DNA of 64,000 bases from Sphingomonadaceae bacterium (GCA_024236195.1 JACKKZ010000002.1:434001-498000), one strand, 5' to 3'; counted from the stretch's first letter, positions 35,416 through 45,057 are shown. The notes: generated by a model not told the origin, from the letters alone. Made by a program: numbers and translations.

Positions 35416-37017
35416 CTATTCCCCTGCGCCGCATTGCCCGGCGGGCGGCTGCCGCTTGAGCAATTTGCCCGGCAGAATGCCTGTATAGCGCCCTTCCTCG
35501 ATGACGACTTGCCCATTGACGAGCAAGGTGGAAACACCGCGAGCCAAATCTTCCGGCCGGGTGTAATTCGCCACGGGGACGAAAACAGCCGGATCGAAGA
35601 TCACGATATCTGCGGCGAAACCGACCGCGAGATAGCCGCGATCCTGCAGGCCGATTGTATCGGCCACTTGCCCGCTGCTACGACGGATGAACCGCCCGCG
35701 ATCCATCAGCCCGCCACCAACCAGATCTTGCCAGGCCTTTGGGTATGTGGCGAATTTTCGCGGATGGCCGCTGCTCCCGTCGGAACCCGTCATCACCCAC
35801 TCCTGCACGGCAAAATTGGCGATATCGGCAGGTTCCATATTGAAGGATGCAAGGCGGGCATCACCGCGCTGCAAGATTTTGATTGCTGCCTGTTCGGGGC
35901 GCGTTTCCCACTGCCCGGCAATTTCAGCCAGCGTCAACCCGGCAATGCCGTCCTGACTGCTGATCTCGCCTGTGACAAGCAGGCTTTCCGCGCCGCCCCG
36001 GCGGGTGATATTGGCTGCGATCCCCTCGGCAATCCGGGCCTCCATCGCCGGATCGCCCAGCCGGTTGCGCAAGGCCTCCATCCCGCCATCCAGCGCCCAG
36101 CGGGGGACCAGCGCACTGCTGATCCGCGTCCCTGATGCGCGCCAGGGATATTGGTCAGCCGTGACCCTTTGCCCGGTCGCCCGGGCTGCCTCAACCTTCG
36201 CGATCATGGCCTTGCTCTGGCCCCACACCGCCGGCCCCAAGGCCTTGATATGGGAGATGTGCACGGGGATGTTCGCCCGGCGGCCAATGTCCAGTGCTTC
36301 TTCCAGCGCGGCCAGGACACCAGCGCCGAAATCACCTTCATCCCGCATATGGGTGTCGTAATAGCCGCCCAGCCCCGCCGCTTCGCCCGCCAGCATGACG
36401 ACTTCATCAGTCTGCGCAAAGCTTTGCGGAACGTAGTAGAGCCCGGCAGACAGACCCAGCGCCCCGGCGCACATATCCTTCCGCACCGCCTGCCGCATCT
36501 GCTCCAGCTCTTGCGGGGAAGGAGACCGATCCGCATCGCCGAGCACATCACGCCTGATCCCGCCAAAGCCGGCCAGCACCGCATAATTGGTACCGGCAGG
36601 CGCAGCACGGGTGGGAAAATCACGGATTCCTTGCCCGTCGCTGCCAACCACCACGGTGGTGACCCCCTGAAAGGCATAGGCAAGGTTCGCACGTTGCTGC
36701 GCGTCCTCGGAAAAAACCTCCCCGTCGGCATGGGTGTGGGGATCAATGAAGCCGGGCGCTACCAGCTGGCCCTGCGCGTCGATTACCCGGCTCGCACGGC
36801 CGGTTGTGGCAAGATTCGGCGCAATGGCCACGATCTGTCCATTGCGAACAGCGATATCCACTGGACCCAGCGGCTTGCCGTCGCCATTGATGGCTTCGCC
36901 CCCGGTGATGACAAGGTCATAGGAAGGGATGCCGGGCGTAGCGCAGCTGCCTAGCAACACCGCCATTGCCGCTGTCAGCAGGCCCCGGCCCGGCGAGCGT
37001 GTGCTATTGAGGAGCAT
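35416..37017 (-). CDS. D-aminoacylase (N-acyl-D-amino-acid deacylase), lipoprotein
   Basis: A zinc amidohydrolase of 533 residues that hydrolyses N-acyl-D-amino acids. Metal and catalytic motifs: GFIDPHTHADGEVF near 90-103, YYDTHMRDEGD near 219-229, VHISHIKALG near 252, and the catalytic Asp in MTGSDGSSGHPRK near 414. A lipobox (LGSCATP, Cys near 25) implies export and lipid anchoring, unlike the classical cytoplasmic enzyme. ATG 37017 is used; GTG 37023 is also possible. It overlaps the M14 gene by 14 bases. Confidence 0.9.
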   Translation of the reverse strand: MLLNSTRSPGRGLLTAAMAVLLGSCATPGIPSYDLVITGGEAINGDGKPLGPVDIAVRNGQIVAIAPNLATTGRASRVIDAQGQLVAPGFIDPHTHADGEVFSEDAQQRANLAYAFQGVTTVVVGSDGQGIRDFPTRAAPAGTNYAVLAGFGGIRRDVLGDADRSPSPQELEQMRQAVRKDMCAGALGLSAGLYYVPQSFAQTDEVVMLAGEAAGLGGYYDTHMRDEGDFGAGVLAALEEALDIGRRANIPVHISHIKALGPAVWGQSKAMIAKVEAARATGQRVTADQYPWRASGTRISSALVPRWALDGGMEALRNRLGDPAMEARIAEGIAANITRRGGAESLLVTGEISSQDGIAGLTLAEIAGQWETRPEQAAIKILQRGDARLASFNMEPADIANFAVQEWVMTGSDGSSGHPRKFATYPKAWQDLVGGGLMDRGRFIRRSSGQVADTIGLQDRGYLAVGFAADIVIFDPAVFVPVANYTRPEDLARGVSTLLVNGQVVIEEGRYTGILPGKLLKRQPPAGQCGAGE

Positions 37018-38266
37018 CGGCACCTGCCAGCAAGCTCGCCATCATCGCTTCGGCAGCGGCTCGGCCCAGACGCCGGATCAATTCCCGGTCGGTTTCATCG
37101 CCAATTTCATATGTCGCAGTGGGCACACCGAACCGGTCATAGACCCATGCTTTTGACACTGGCAGGGCAGCATTATGCCCCGGTTCCTCGCGCACAGTGT
37201 AATCCGGCAGGCGCGCAGCATAATCTGCCAGCCACGCCGGGAGGAAACCGGGCGGATTGGTCGGCAGACCCGGCAACAATGTATAGATCGTGTCGTAGCG
37301 GGTTGAATGAAAGTCGAGGAACAGCACCAGTTCCCGATCAGGATCGGCTTCAATACCCAGCAACATATCACGCATCAGCTGCGTTTCCGGCTGAGTGAAG
37401 GGCCCCCAGTCACGGTTGAGGTCAACTCCGCCGGTCCCATGCCGCCAGTGGCCGTTCACCACACCGTCCGGATTGAGCAGCGGCACCACCTGGGTCGTAA
37501 AGCGTGCTCGATAGGCGCGAGCAAGCGGATCATCTTCCAGCAGACGGTCGACAAAGGCGATCATGGCAAGCCCGCCTGTCACTTCGGGTGGATGCTGGCG
37601 CCCAAGCAAGACGACTTGCTGCCGGGCAGGCACCGGGCCGGCGATTTGCAATCGCTCAATCGGGCGACCCTGGGCAGACAGGCCAAGGCGGGAGCGAGTC
37701 ATTGCCGGATTGGCGGCATGCCGGTCCATCCACGCAGAATAGGCATCGGGTAACAGCAGTTCCTGCCCCGCTAAGATCACCGGCGCGGGGCTTACCGGCA
37801 CCGTCAGGCGCGCATTGCGCAGTTTGCCCTTTTCACGGACTTCTATGGCTGCGGGGTCAAGCCTTTCCCATCCGCTGCCCGGCAAGCCGATCTTGGGCTG
37901 GTAGCGATGGCCGCAGCTCGCATAATCCAGATCCACCTTGACCTTCCCCTCGGCCTTGCTTGCCGCGCGGAAGGCATACCAGGGGCTGCAATTGGTGACA
38001 TTGGCATCTTCCGGCTCAATAGCCAGCCGGAACCAGCCCTTGCCCAGCACCTCGCAGCGGGCGAATCCGGCACCGGGAAAATCCCCGTCAATCGTAGTGC
38101 TACCGTCGCTGCAGCGGGTAACGCCCGGATCCGCTGCGGCCTTGCCAGCGCCGACAGGCAGGCCGGGTTGGGCGGGAACACAGGCAGCCAGCAGCAAGGC
38201 CAGCGCCAATGCAAAAGGCCGCAGTTGCCCTCCCCCGATAGCGGGGGAGGTTGCCGGAAATTCCAT
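37004..38266 (-). CDS. M14 zinc carboxypeptidase lipoprotein, cytosolic-carboxypeptidase-like
   Basis: A 420-residue metallopeptidase with an N-terminal lipobox (LLLAACVP, Cys near 28). Zinc ligands are His and Glu in GRQHPPEVTGG near 224-234 and a distal His in LDFHSTRYDTIY near 320; DLNRDWG supplies the substrate Arg/Asn region, and the general base is the Glu in ATYEIGDETD near 390. An N-terminal beta domain with SPWYAFRA resembles the Nna1/CCP subfamily, whose eukaryotic members remove glutamates. GGGAGGGAG precedes the ATG. Confidence 0.85.
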   Translation of the reverse strand: MEFPATSPAIGGGQLRPFALALALLLAACVPAQPGLPVGAGKAAADPGVTRCSDGSTTIDGDFPGAGFARCEVLGKGWFRLAIEPEDANVTNCSPWYAFRAASKAEGKVKVDLDYASCGHRYQPKIGLPGSGWERLDPAAIEVREKGKLRNARLTVPVSPAPVILAGQELLLPDAYSAWMDRHAANPAMTRSRLGLSAQGRPIERLQIAGPVPARQQVVLLGRQHPPEVTGGLAMIAFVDRLLEDDPLARAYRARFTTQVVPLLNPDGVVNGHWRHGTGGVDLNRDWGPFTQPETQLMRDMLLGIEADPDRELVLFLDFHSTRYDTIYTLLPGLPTNPPGFLPAWLADYAARLPDYTVREEPGHNAALPVSKAWVYDRFGVPTATYEIGDETDRELIRRLGRAAAEAMMASLLAGADAPQ

Positions 38267-38297
38267 CACTCCCTCCCTCGCTTCAGCCGGACCGATC

Positions 38298-41200
38298 TCA
38301 GAGTTCCTTGCGGATCGAGACGATGAACTGCCGCCCGCGGGCGCTGTGCAATTCGCTGAAGAAGCCGTAGGTTTCGTCTGCCAGCGGCGGATCCTTGTCG
38401 AACAAATTATTGATCCCGAACTTGATCCGCGTGCCATCGAGGGCCGTGTCGTTCTTGATCGTATAGCTGATCGAAGCGTTGGTCACGAACCAGGACTTCA
38501 CCTGGTAGAACTCACTGGTGGTATCCTGCGTCACACTGGTGTCATAGACACTGCCGACGTAGCGCCCGAACAGGGTGGCACGCCAGCCGCCGCTCTTCCA
38601 GTTGACCGAGCCGGAGAAGCGCCATTTCGGACGTCCTTCGATCTCAAGGAGCTGGCCAAGATTGCCCAAGGCTGCGGCTTCGGATGGGAGGTCACCAGAT
38701 GCGATGGCATCAAGCAATACCTGCCCCTGTTCACCGGGCGACTGGACAGCCGATTTGAGTCGGGCTGCGTTGAAACGCAGGTCAAATTCGCCAAGGCCAA
38801 AATCGGGGACATCATAGAATAGCCCGAAATCCCAGCCCTTTGACACCCTGCGGTCAAGGTTCAGATAGGGGTCAAGGACCTGAATGACTGTCCCGGCTGA
38901 TGCGAGGCCAGTACCAGCAAATAGTGTATCGTCATCCGAGGTTGGATCGCGCCGGATCACATTCGGGTTGCTGCTACCACTCAGCCGCAGCAGCAAGTCC
39001 AGTGCCAGCGCATTGTCATCGCCGAACACACCGACCAGGTTGCGCTGGCGCACTTCCCAATAATCAGCCGTCAATGTCAGGCCGCGCAGGAAGCCGGGTG
39101 AAAGGACAACGCCAAGGTTGATACTGTCCGAATCTTCCGGCTTGAGCTGGTCGGTCCCGCTGCGATAGCTTACCGTCCCTGTGCCACCGCACGATCCAAG
39201 GTCGGCAATCTGTCCCTGGATGACCTGGGCATAGCAACGCACATAGTCATCACGCGTGTTCACGCGGGTTGTCCCGGCGTCATTGACCTGCACAAGGTTC
39301 GGCGCACGGAAGCCCTGTGACCAGGCCCCGCGGAACATCAGCCCGGGGGTAACTGTCCATGATGCCGCAATACGGGGCACAGCAGCCGTGCGGTTGATGT
39401 CGCTGAATTTCTCAACCCGGCCAGCAGCCTGGACATTGAGTTCATAGACCAACGGAATGTTCATGTCCGGGCCAACCAGCGGCAACAGCAGCTCGGCATA
39501 GGCGGACAGGACGTTGCGCGACCCACTGGTGTCGGGGGAAGGGCTGGACCCCACGACGTCACTGCCGTTGAATTCGCCGGTTATGCTGTCAGTGAAAGTG
39601 ATGGTGCCGTCGAGGCGGGGGTCGCGATCATCGAAGAAGCTTTCACGGCGCCATTCGACGCCCGCTGCCAAACCCAGATCGCCACCGGGAAGGGCAAACA
39701 AGTCAGGCTTGGAGACCTTGAAGTCTGCCAGTGCGAGACTGGTGCCGCCTTTACGAAAGACATCAACGGTAATATCGTCGATCACCGATTGCGGGTTGGG
39801 GGTGCAGTCGCCCTCCGATACATTGTCAATGCAGCCGCCATTGAACGGATTATAGGCGTCAGGCGTGGTGCGGTTTATCGCTTCCTGCAGCAACGTATTG
39901 GAAATGCGCCCGCGGGTCAGGTCATTCGACCGTGCTTCGGAATAGACAAAACCGGTATCGAAATCCCAGCCGCCCAGATCTCCCTTGAGCCCGGCAACCA
40001 CTCGCCAGGCATTCTTGGTATTGCTGACCTGACGATTGCCGACATCGACGAAGCGCATACGTTCCATGATGACATTCGCACCGCTGGCCGAAATGGTCGT
40101 ACCATCCAGCCGGTTGGGGCTGCCGATCGGGCCGAAGGGGTTCCAATAGGCATTGCGCGAAATCCCGATCGGCACTGCCGAGAGCAAGGCTGTGTCGGCG
40201 TTGTTGCGGGCATTCTCAGAACGGTAGTAACTGCCTTCGAGGTAGAGTTCGATGTCAGGCGTCAGTTCGTAATTGAACAGCGCCATCGCATTGTAACGAT
40301 CCTTTTGCGAAAAAAGGTCGGAGCCATAGTTGAGGTTATAGCGGGTTTCTGTCGCCGGAGTTGTCCCGTTGCGAGCGCAGACGCCATTGCCGAAATCCAT
40401 CCGGCAGCCTGCAAAAGTGCTCGGTTGCAGGTAGAAGTCGTCATCGCGGATCGGCGTTGCAGTCGTAGAAGCCTGGATATCGAACTGGCCCCAGGGCGTG
40501 CTGGTGGAATTGTTGTAAAACTGGGAATCGCCGATGAAATCCGGATCCGTCACCAGCGCGGACAAATCTGAATTGCGTGCATAGTCCCGATCAGTGACAG
40601 GCATCCCGCTTTCGTGGAAATAGCCGCCATAAAGGGTCAGATTGCCCTTGCCGCCCGCAAAGTCAAAGCCATAGCCCCCGTTGATAGTGTAGCTGTAGAG
40701 GCTCGTCCCGTCCGAGGCGCGCCACTCAGCCTCGAGGAATCCGCCCGTGCGATTGCCGCGCAGGATCGTGTTGACCACGCCGGCGACAGCGTCCGCACCG
40801 TAAATGGCCGATGCACCATCGCGCAGCACTTCGACCCGGCGCACACTGCCCGGGGCAATCTCGTTCGTGTCGGCCGAGACTACAGGGACCAACAATTCGG
40901 TCTGGAAACCGGGATGGAGGTTCATCCGGCGCCCGTTGATCAGCATCAGCGTGTTGCCGGTACCCAATTCCCGCAAATTGATCGAGGCGAGGTCACCGCG
41001 TGCGCCGTTGACGCCGCCTGTGGTATTCTGCTCGTTAAAGGCCGTCACGCCGACTTGCGGGATAGCAGCGAAAAGTTCCTCGCCAGAGCCAGCCGCCACG
41101 GCATCAATGGCATCGGCATCGAGCACCGTTATCGGCAGCACATCGTCAATTTTCGCGCCTTGGATCCGCGAGCCGGTCACGACGATTACAGGCTGCTTTT

Positions 41201-41312
41201 CGCCGGTTGCGCCAGCCTGCGGCTCAGCGCTCGTCTGGCCCATGGCGGGCACAGCAAGCCCGATCGAAGCGGTGGTGGTAAGAAGTAGCGATACCCGATT
41301 ACGCAAGCGCAT
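38298..41312 (-). CDS. TonB-dependent outer-membrane receptor
   Basis: A 1004-residue active importer in the outer membrane. It has a signal peptide (1-26), a TonB-box-like region before VIVVTGSRI near 42-50, a plug domain with NLRELGTGNTLMLINGRRM near 112-130 and VEVLRDGASAIYGADAVAGV near 160-179, then a long beta-barrel ending RGRQFIVSIRKEL. The size and plug style resemble sphingomonad receptors for peptides or oligosaccharides rather than compact siderophore receptors. It is the first gene of a four-gene operon with M14 peptidase, D-aminoacylase and symporter. Confidence 0.95.
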   Translation of the reverse strand: MRLRNRVSLLLTTTASIGLAVPAMGQTSAEPQAGATGEKQPVIVVTGSRIQGAKIDDVLPITVLDADAIDAVAAGSGEELFAAIPQVGVTAFNEQNTTGGVNGARGDLASINLRELGTGNTLMLINGRRMNLHPGFQTELLVPVVSADTNEIAPGSVRRVEVLRDGASAIYGADAVAGVVNTILRGNRTGGFLEAEWRASDGTSLYSYTINGGYGFDFAGGKGNLTLYGGYFHESGMPVTDRDYARNSDLSALVTDPDFIGDSQFYNNSTSTPWGQFDIQASTTATPIRDDDFYLQPSTFAGCRMDFGNGVCARNGTTPATETRYNLNYGSDLFSQKDRYNAMALFNYELTPDIELYLEGSYYRSENARNNADTALLSAVPIGISRNAYWNPFGPIGSPNRLDGTTISASGANVIMERMRFVDVGNRQVSNTKNAWRVVAGLKGDLGGWDFDTGFVYSEARSNDLTRGRISNTLLQEAINRTTPDAYNPFNGGCIDNVSEGDCTPNPQSVIDDITVDVFRKGGTSLALADFKVSKPDLFALPGGDLGLAAGVEWRRESFFDDRDPRLDGTITFTDSITGEFNGSDVVGSSPSPDTSGSRNVLSAYAELLLPLVGPDMNIPLVYELNVQAAGRVEKFSDINRTAAVPRIAASWTVTPGLMFRGAWSQGFRAPNLVQVNDAGTTRVNTRDDYVRCYAQVIQGQIADLGSCGGTGTVSYRSGTDQLKPEDSDSINLGVVLSPGFLRGLTLTADYWEVRQRNLVGVFGDDNALALDLLLRLSGSSNPNVIRRDPTSDDDTLFAGTGLASAGTVIQVLDPYLNLDRRVSKGWDFGLFYDVPDFGLGEFDLRFNAARLKSAVQSPGEQGQVLLDAIASGDLPSEAAALGNLGQLLEIEGRPKWRFSGSVNWKSGGWRATLFGRYVGSVYDTSVTQDTTSEFYQVKSWFVTNASISYTIKNDTALDGTRIKFGINNLFDKDPPLADETYGFFSELHSARGRQFIVSIRKEL

Positions 41313-41389
41313 GGTTGAAGACCTCCCTGTTTTCTGCGGGGGAGGTTAAGTAAGTGACGCGCAATAACCACATACGGATGGTTAGGCGG

Positions 41390-41410
41390 GGTATAGCTTT
41401 GCGCTATACC
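41390..41410. promoter_or_regulatory. Candidate LysR operator (T-N11-A dyad)
   Basis: GGTATAGC-TTTGC-GCTATACC is a perfect 8-bp dyad with the T-N11-A spacing (T 41394, A 41406) typical of LysR-type boxes. It overlaps the lysR stop codon and lies 78 bases before the receptor start. It could also act as the lysR terminator. Confidence 0.5.
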
Positions 41411-42324
41411 TTCCGCGACATTGTCGCCCCAGAGCGACCGGCTGTATCCCCGGCGACATTGACGGCCTCCGCCAGAAAGCTCTCGATCAGGTCCATCTTC
41501 TTGTTATCAGGAAGGAAATACGCACAGACCTGCATCTGCAGCGCAGGCGAAAAGCGTGCACAATGCAGCCCGCGATATTCCTCCGCCTCGGCCGAGAACT
41601 GGTCCACCACTGCCATGCCCTGACCCATGGCCACCAGTGACATGGCAACGTGATATGTATGGGCCGTAACCACGACTTGCGGCACTACGCCTGCGCGCGA
41701 CATGGCCTCGCTCAACAACACGCCGGCAGGGCCGGTATCCTTGATCCCGACAAACGGCACTCCATCGAGATCCGACAGGCTGATCGTGTCGTCGCCGAAT
41801 TCATCCAGTTCGGGGGGGCTTACCAGCAGAAGGTCAATCATGGTCAACGGAACACTTGTGATTCGGTCATCATGTTCGACAGGGAAGCCCAGACAGATGT
41901 CACACCGCTTCTCAATCAATGTGCTGACCAGTTCACCGGAATGAAGAGTTGTGATCCCGAAGCTGAAATCCGGTTCCGCTTCGCGCAAATTCGCAATTAC
42001 GCGCGGGGCAAGGTTCAGGCCCAGCGAGGGAAGCGTACCGAGATTGAGATGCCCGCCACGGCGGTGCTTGATATGCTCTGCTGAATTGCGCAACAGGCCG
42101 ATCATGTCGTAAATTCGTTCTACATCGCCAAACAGCTCATGGGCTTCATCCGTGGCGAGCAACCGCCCTTTCTCCCGCAAGAAGAGTGCAAATCCCAGCT
42201 GGTCTTCGAGATGGCGCAAGACCTTGCTTACGGATGGCTGCGAAACGAGCAATTCGCGAGCGGCACCGCTGATCGAGCCGGTGCGGTAAACATGATAGAA
42301 GATTTCGATCTGGCGAAGGCGCAT
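41404..42324 (-). CDS. LysR family transcriptional regulator
   Basis: A 306-residue regulator. The N-terminal winged helix-turn-helix covers about 1-60 (MRLRQIEIFYHVYRTGSISG, then LVSQPSVSKVLRHLEDQLG), followed by a linker helix and a two-lobed periplasmic-binding-like effector domain from about 90. It is directly upstream of, and on the same strand as, the receptor operon, with a T-N11-A dyad in between, so it probably controls that operon. The effector is unknown. The gene order and orientation suggest a substrate-responsive activator. Confidence 0.93.
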   Translation of the reverse strand: MRLRQIEIFYHVYRTGSISGAARELLVSQPSVSKVLRHLEDQLGFALFLREKGRLLATDEAHELFGDVERIYDMIGLLRNSAEHIKHRRGGHLNLGTLPSLGLNLAPRVIANLREAEPDFSFGITTLHSGELVSTLIEKRCDICLGFPVEHDDRITSVPLTMIDLLLVSPPELDEFGDDTISLSDLDGVPFVGIKDTGPAGVLLSEAMSRAGVVPQVVVTAHTYHVAMSLVAMGQGMAVVDQFSAEAEEYRGLHCARFSPALQMQVCAYFLPDNKKMDLIESFLAEAVNVAGDTAGRSGATMSRKV

Positions 42325-42405
42325 GGCTTCCTATGGGACGCAATCGGGCCGGAGTCCAAATGAATGTCCCGTGAGGGGTCGGCGGGATGTTTCGGTATGG
42401 GCGGC

Positions 42406-42479
42406 TGGAGCGGGTAGCGGGAATCGAACCCGCATAACTAGCTTGGAAGGCTAGGGCTTTACCACTAAGCTATACCCGC
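42406..42479 (-). tRNA. tRNA-Gly (anticodon TCC), CCA encoded
   Basis: The minus strand reads GCGGGTATAGCTTAGTGGTA at the 5' end. The acceptor arms GCGGGTA and TACCCGC pair, the anticodon stem CTAGC/GCTAG encloses loop CTTCCAA (anticodon TCC), and the T arm carries GGTTCGATTCC. Discriminator T and CCA are encoded. Confidence 0.97.
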
Positions 42480-42531
42480 AAACGCCGGTTGCTTCAGCGT
42501 TGGCGCGCATGACACGCAATGGTCTGTTTCG

Positions 42532-43104
42532 TCAAGCGGGCTCGTCGGCTTTTGGCGCCAGTTCCACCACCATTTCAACCCGGCGATTGGCAGCGCGGCC
42601 GGCTTCGTCCGGGTTTCCATCGGGCAGGGCGTTGGGGGCCAGCGGGCGCATTTCACCCAGCGGAATGAGGGTGATACGATCTTCTTCTATGCCGGCTTTG
42701 ATGAGGTAGGCCTGCACAGCCTCAGCGCGTTGGCGCGACACGCGCAAATTGGCGCTGTCCGTGCCGATGGAATCGGTATGACCTGCCAGGATGATCGGCC
42801 CTCCGGCGGCCATTTGCGGGGAAGCGATGGCTTGTGCGAGCACTTCGCGCGCTGCCTTGTCTAGCTGTGTGCCGTTGTCGGCGAAGGAAATGCTTACCTC
42901 AAGCGGCATCAGTGGTTGTCGGGCAACATCCGGATCAACCTCTTCTCGGATGATGGAACGAGGTGGATCCGTGGTTTCATCCGGCTCGGCTTGGCCCGGT
43001 GCATCGAGGGGCGGGGCGTCTGGTGCTTCGCTACAGGCCGCGAGCGAGAGGGTCGCGGCGGCAAGTGCGGTGCAAAGCAGGTGGCGATCGAATGTGTTAC
43101 ACAT
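42532..43104 (-). CDS. OmpA-family lipoprotein
   Basis: A 190-residue lipoprotein (lipobox LSLAAC, Cys near 24) with an acidic Pro-rich linker to about residue 65 and a C-terminal OmpA/MotB peptidoglycan-binding domain. The domain shows SISFADNGTQLDKAAREVL, GHTDSIGTDSANLRVSRQRA near 108-127 and NRRVEMVVEL near the end. It should anchor the outer membrane to peptidoglycan. It follows the antiporter gene on the same strand, 14 bases away. Confidence 0.88.
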   Translation of the reverse strand: MCNTFDRHLLCTALAAATLSLAACSEAPDAPPLDAPGQAEPDETTDPPRSIIREEVDPDVARQPLMPLEVSISFADNGTQLDKAAREVLAQAIASPQMAAGGPIILAGHTDSIGTDSANLRVSRQRAEAVQAYLIKAGIEEDRITLIPLGEMRPLAPNALPDGNPDEAGRAANRRVEMVVELAPKADEPA

Positions 43105-43118
43105 GACAGTTCCGGATA

Positions 43119-44969
43119 TCAGGCTGGCTTGGCGCGGTTTTCGCGCTTGCGGGTGCGGCGACTGTCGCCTTTCGCAGCAGAGGCATTGTCGCCCGGGGGT
43201 GAGAAGGAAACGATGACATCGCCCGGTTGGGGTTGGGGTTGCGACGCATGGCTGAAGAAGTGCATCGCCCCTCCTTTGCGCAGCAGGAGCAGCATCTGGC
43301 CTGCTTCCGGCAAAGTCTCGCGCGCATCGTCAAAGTTGAATTCTTCAGACAATCGGGTGCGGCGGAAAACCCAGCCCTGTTGGAGCCGCTCGTGGACGTC
43401 GGTCACTCCAAACCCGGCCTTGAACAAAGCCCGCCCCCGCAGGCTCTCCGGCAGGGCGCTCTTGTCATCATCGTCAGTTTCACCAAGCTGGTAGACCGCA
43501 TCGCGGCCGATCTCATAGGCGAATTCATTGCAGACCAGAGCATTATAGGCTTCGTTATCGGTGGCGGCGACCAGCACCTGGAAGGGCGCTAGATCAAGAT
43601 TGTGCTCGGTCGCTTCGTTGAGGATTTCACCGTGGTAATAGGGAATGCCCTGTTGCCGCGCAGTGGCGAGGCGTTGCCAGCTGGAATCGACCACCAGCAC
43701 CGGCGTGCGCAATTGCTCCATCTGCCTGGCCAGTGCGATGGTCCACGGGTTGCTGCCCACAATCAGCAAACCGGGGCGCGATGTGCCCTTTACACCCAGC
43801 CAGCGCGCGACCAGATCTATCGTGAAGCCGTGGGCGATGATTGTAGCAACCACCACCGCAAAGCTTAGCCCGATCAGGATATTGCCATCGGCATAGCCAA
43901 GCTCTGTCAGGCGCAGGGCGAACAGGCCGGAGATGGCGACCAACACGATCCCGCGCGGAGCTATCCAGGCGAGGAACAGGCGCTCGTTCCACGGCACTGT
44001 GCTGAATGCAAGGCTGAGCAGGATCGTTGCCGGGCGGACAAGGAACAGGACCGCGAGCAGGAACAGGCCGAAACGCCACTCAAAACTGCGCAATTGCGCA
44101 AAATCTAGTGAAGCGGAAAGCAGGATGAAGATCCCGGCGACCAGCAACACGGCAACATTCTGTTTGAAGGGGTGGATGCTGCGCAGGCTGGACAGGTTGG
44201 AGTTAGCGAGCGCAATCCCCATCACTGTCACGGCGATCAGCCCGGCTTCGTGTTCGATGAGGTTGGAGAGGACAAACACGCCGATTACGCTGGTCAGCAA
44301 AACCGGGACCTTCAGATATTCCGGGATCAACCCGCGCGGGAAGCTCCAGGCGATGAAGCGCGCGGCGGCATAGCCGACCAGACCCGACAGCACTGCGGCG
44401 ATCAGCATGGGAGGGACCACTTCGAACATCGTCGCCCCTTCATTGCGCAGGCGGAAATATTCATAAGCGATTACGGCGCACAGCGCGCCAAGCGGATCGT
44501 TGACGATCCCTTCCCATTTGAGGATTGCTGCGGGGCGTTGTTGAATCGTGGACTGACGCAGCAGTGGCATCACCACGGTTGGGCCGGTGACGACCAATAT
44601 GCCGCCAAACAGGATTGCGACCGGCCAGACCAGCCCGGCGACGTAAAAGCCTGCCAGGCTACCCAGCAGCCAGCCAATCGGCACGCCAAAGATTACCAGC
44701 CGCAGGACACCGTCCCCAGCCTTCTTCAATTCGCGGAAATCAAGGCTGAGGCCACCTTCGAAAAGGATCAGCGCGACGCCGATAGAGACCATCGGTTCCA
44801 GCAAGTCGCCAAAGGCCTTGTCCGGTTCAATCAGGCTAAAAACCGGCCCGGCAAGGAAACCGGCGGCCAGCATCAGCACGATAGCTGGCCAGCCAGTGCG
44901 CCAGGCCAGCCATTGCGATCCGATGCCGAGTATCCCGACCAGTGCGATGGTGATGGCCTGTTCTTCCAT
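43119..44969 (-). CDS. Cation:proton antiporter (CPA1/NhaP type) with RCK-like domain
   Basis: A 616-residue inner-membrane antiporter exchanging Na+ or K+ for protons. The first ~395 residues hold about twelve membrane helices, including the ion-site helix around WEGIVNDPLGALCAV near 147-161 and the GPTVVMPLL helix before it. The C-terminal ~200 residues form a cytoplasmic Rossmann regulatory domain starting LLIVGSNPWTIALARQ, with a TrkA-C-like part after it. The ATG at 44969 follows AGGAG by about five bases; the upstream extension of 20 codons is rejected. Confidence 0.88.
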   Translation of the reverse strand: MEEQAITIALVGILGIGSQWLAWRTGWPAIVLMLAAGFLAGPVFSLIEPDKAFGDLLEPMVSIGVALILFEGGLSLDFRELKKAGDGVLRLVIFGVPIGWLLGSLAGFYVAGLVWPVAILFGGILVVTGPTVVMPLLRQSTIQQRPAAILKWEGIVNDPLGALCAVIAYEYFRLRNEGATMFEVVPPMLIAAVLSGLVGYAAARFIAWSFPRGLIPEYLKVPVLLTSVIGVFVLSNLIEHEAGLIAVTVMGIALANSNLSSLRSIHPFKQNVAVLLVAGIFILLSASLDFAQLRSFEWRFGLFLLAVLFLVRPATILLSLAFSTVPWNERLFLAWIAPRGIVLVAISGLFALRLTELGYADGNILIGLSFAVVVATIIAHGFTIDLVARWLGVKGTSRPGLLIVGSNPWTIALARQMEQLRTPVLVVDSSWQRLATARQQGIPYYHGEILNEATEHNLDLAPFQVLVAATDNEAYNALVCNEFAYEIGRDAVYQLGETDDDDKSALPESLRGRALFKAGFGVTDVHERLQQGWVFRRTRLSEEFNFDDARETLPEAGQMLLLLRKGGAMHFFSHASQPQPQPGDVIVSFSPPGDNASAAKGDSRRTRKRENRAKPA

Positions 44970-45057
44970 AGGCTCCTTGAAACTGCAGGAGCTACAGGCC
45001 CCCGCCGCTAATAATGCCTGAAACAGCAAATCTTTCCAGAGGATGGGCCGATTGGCC

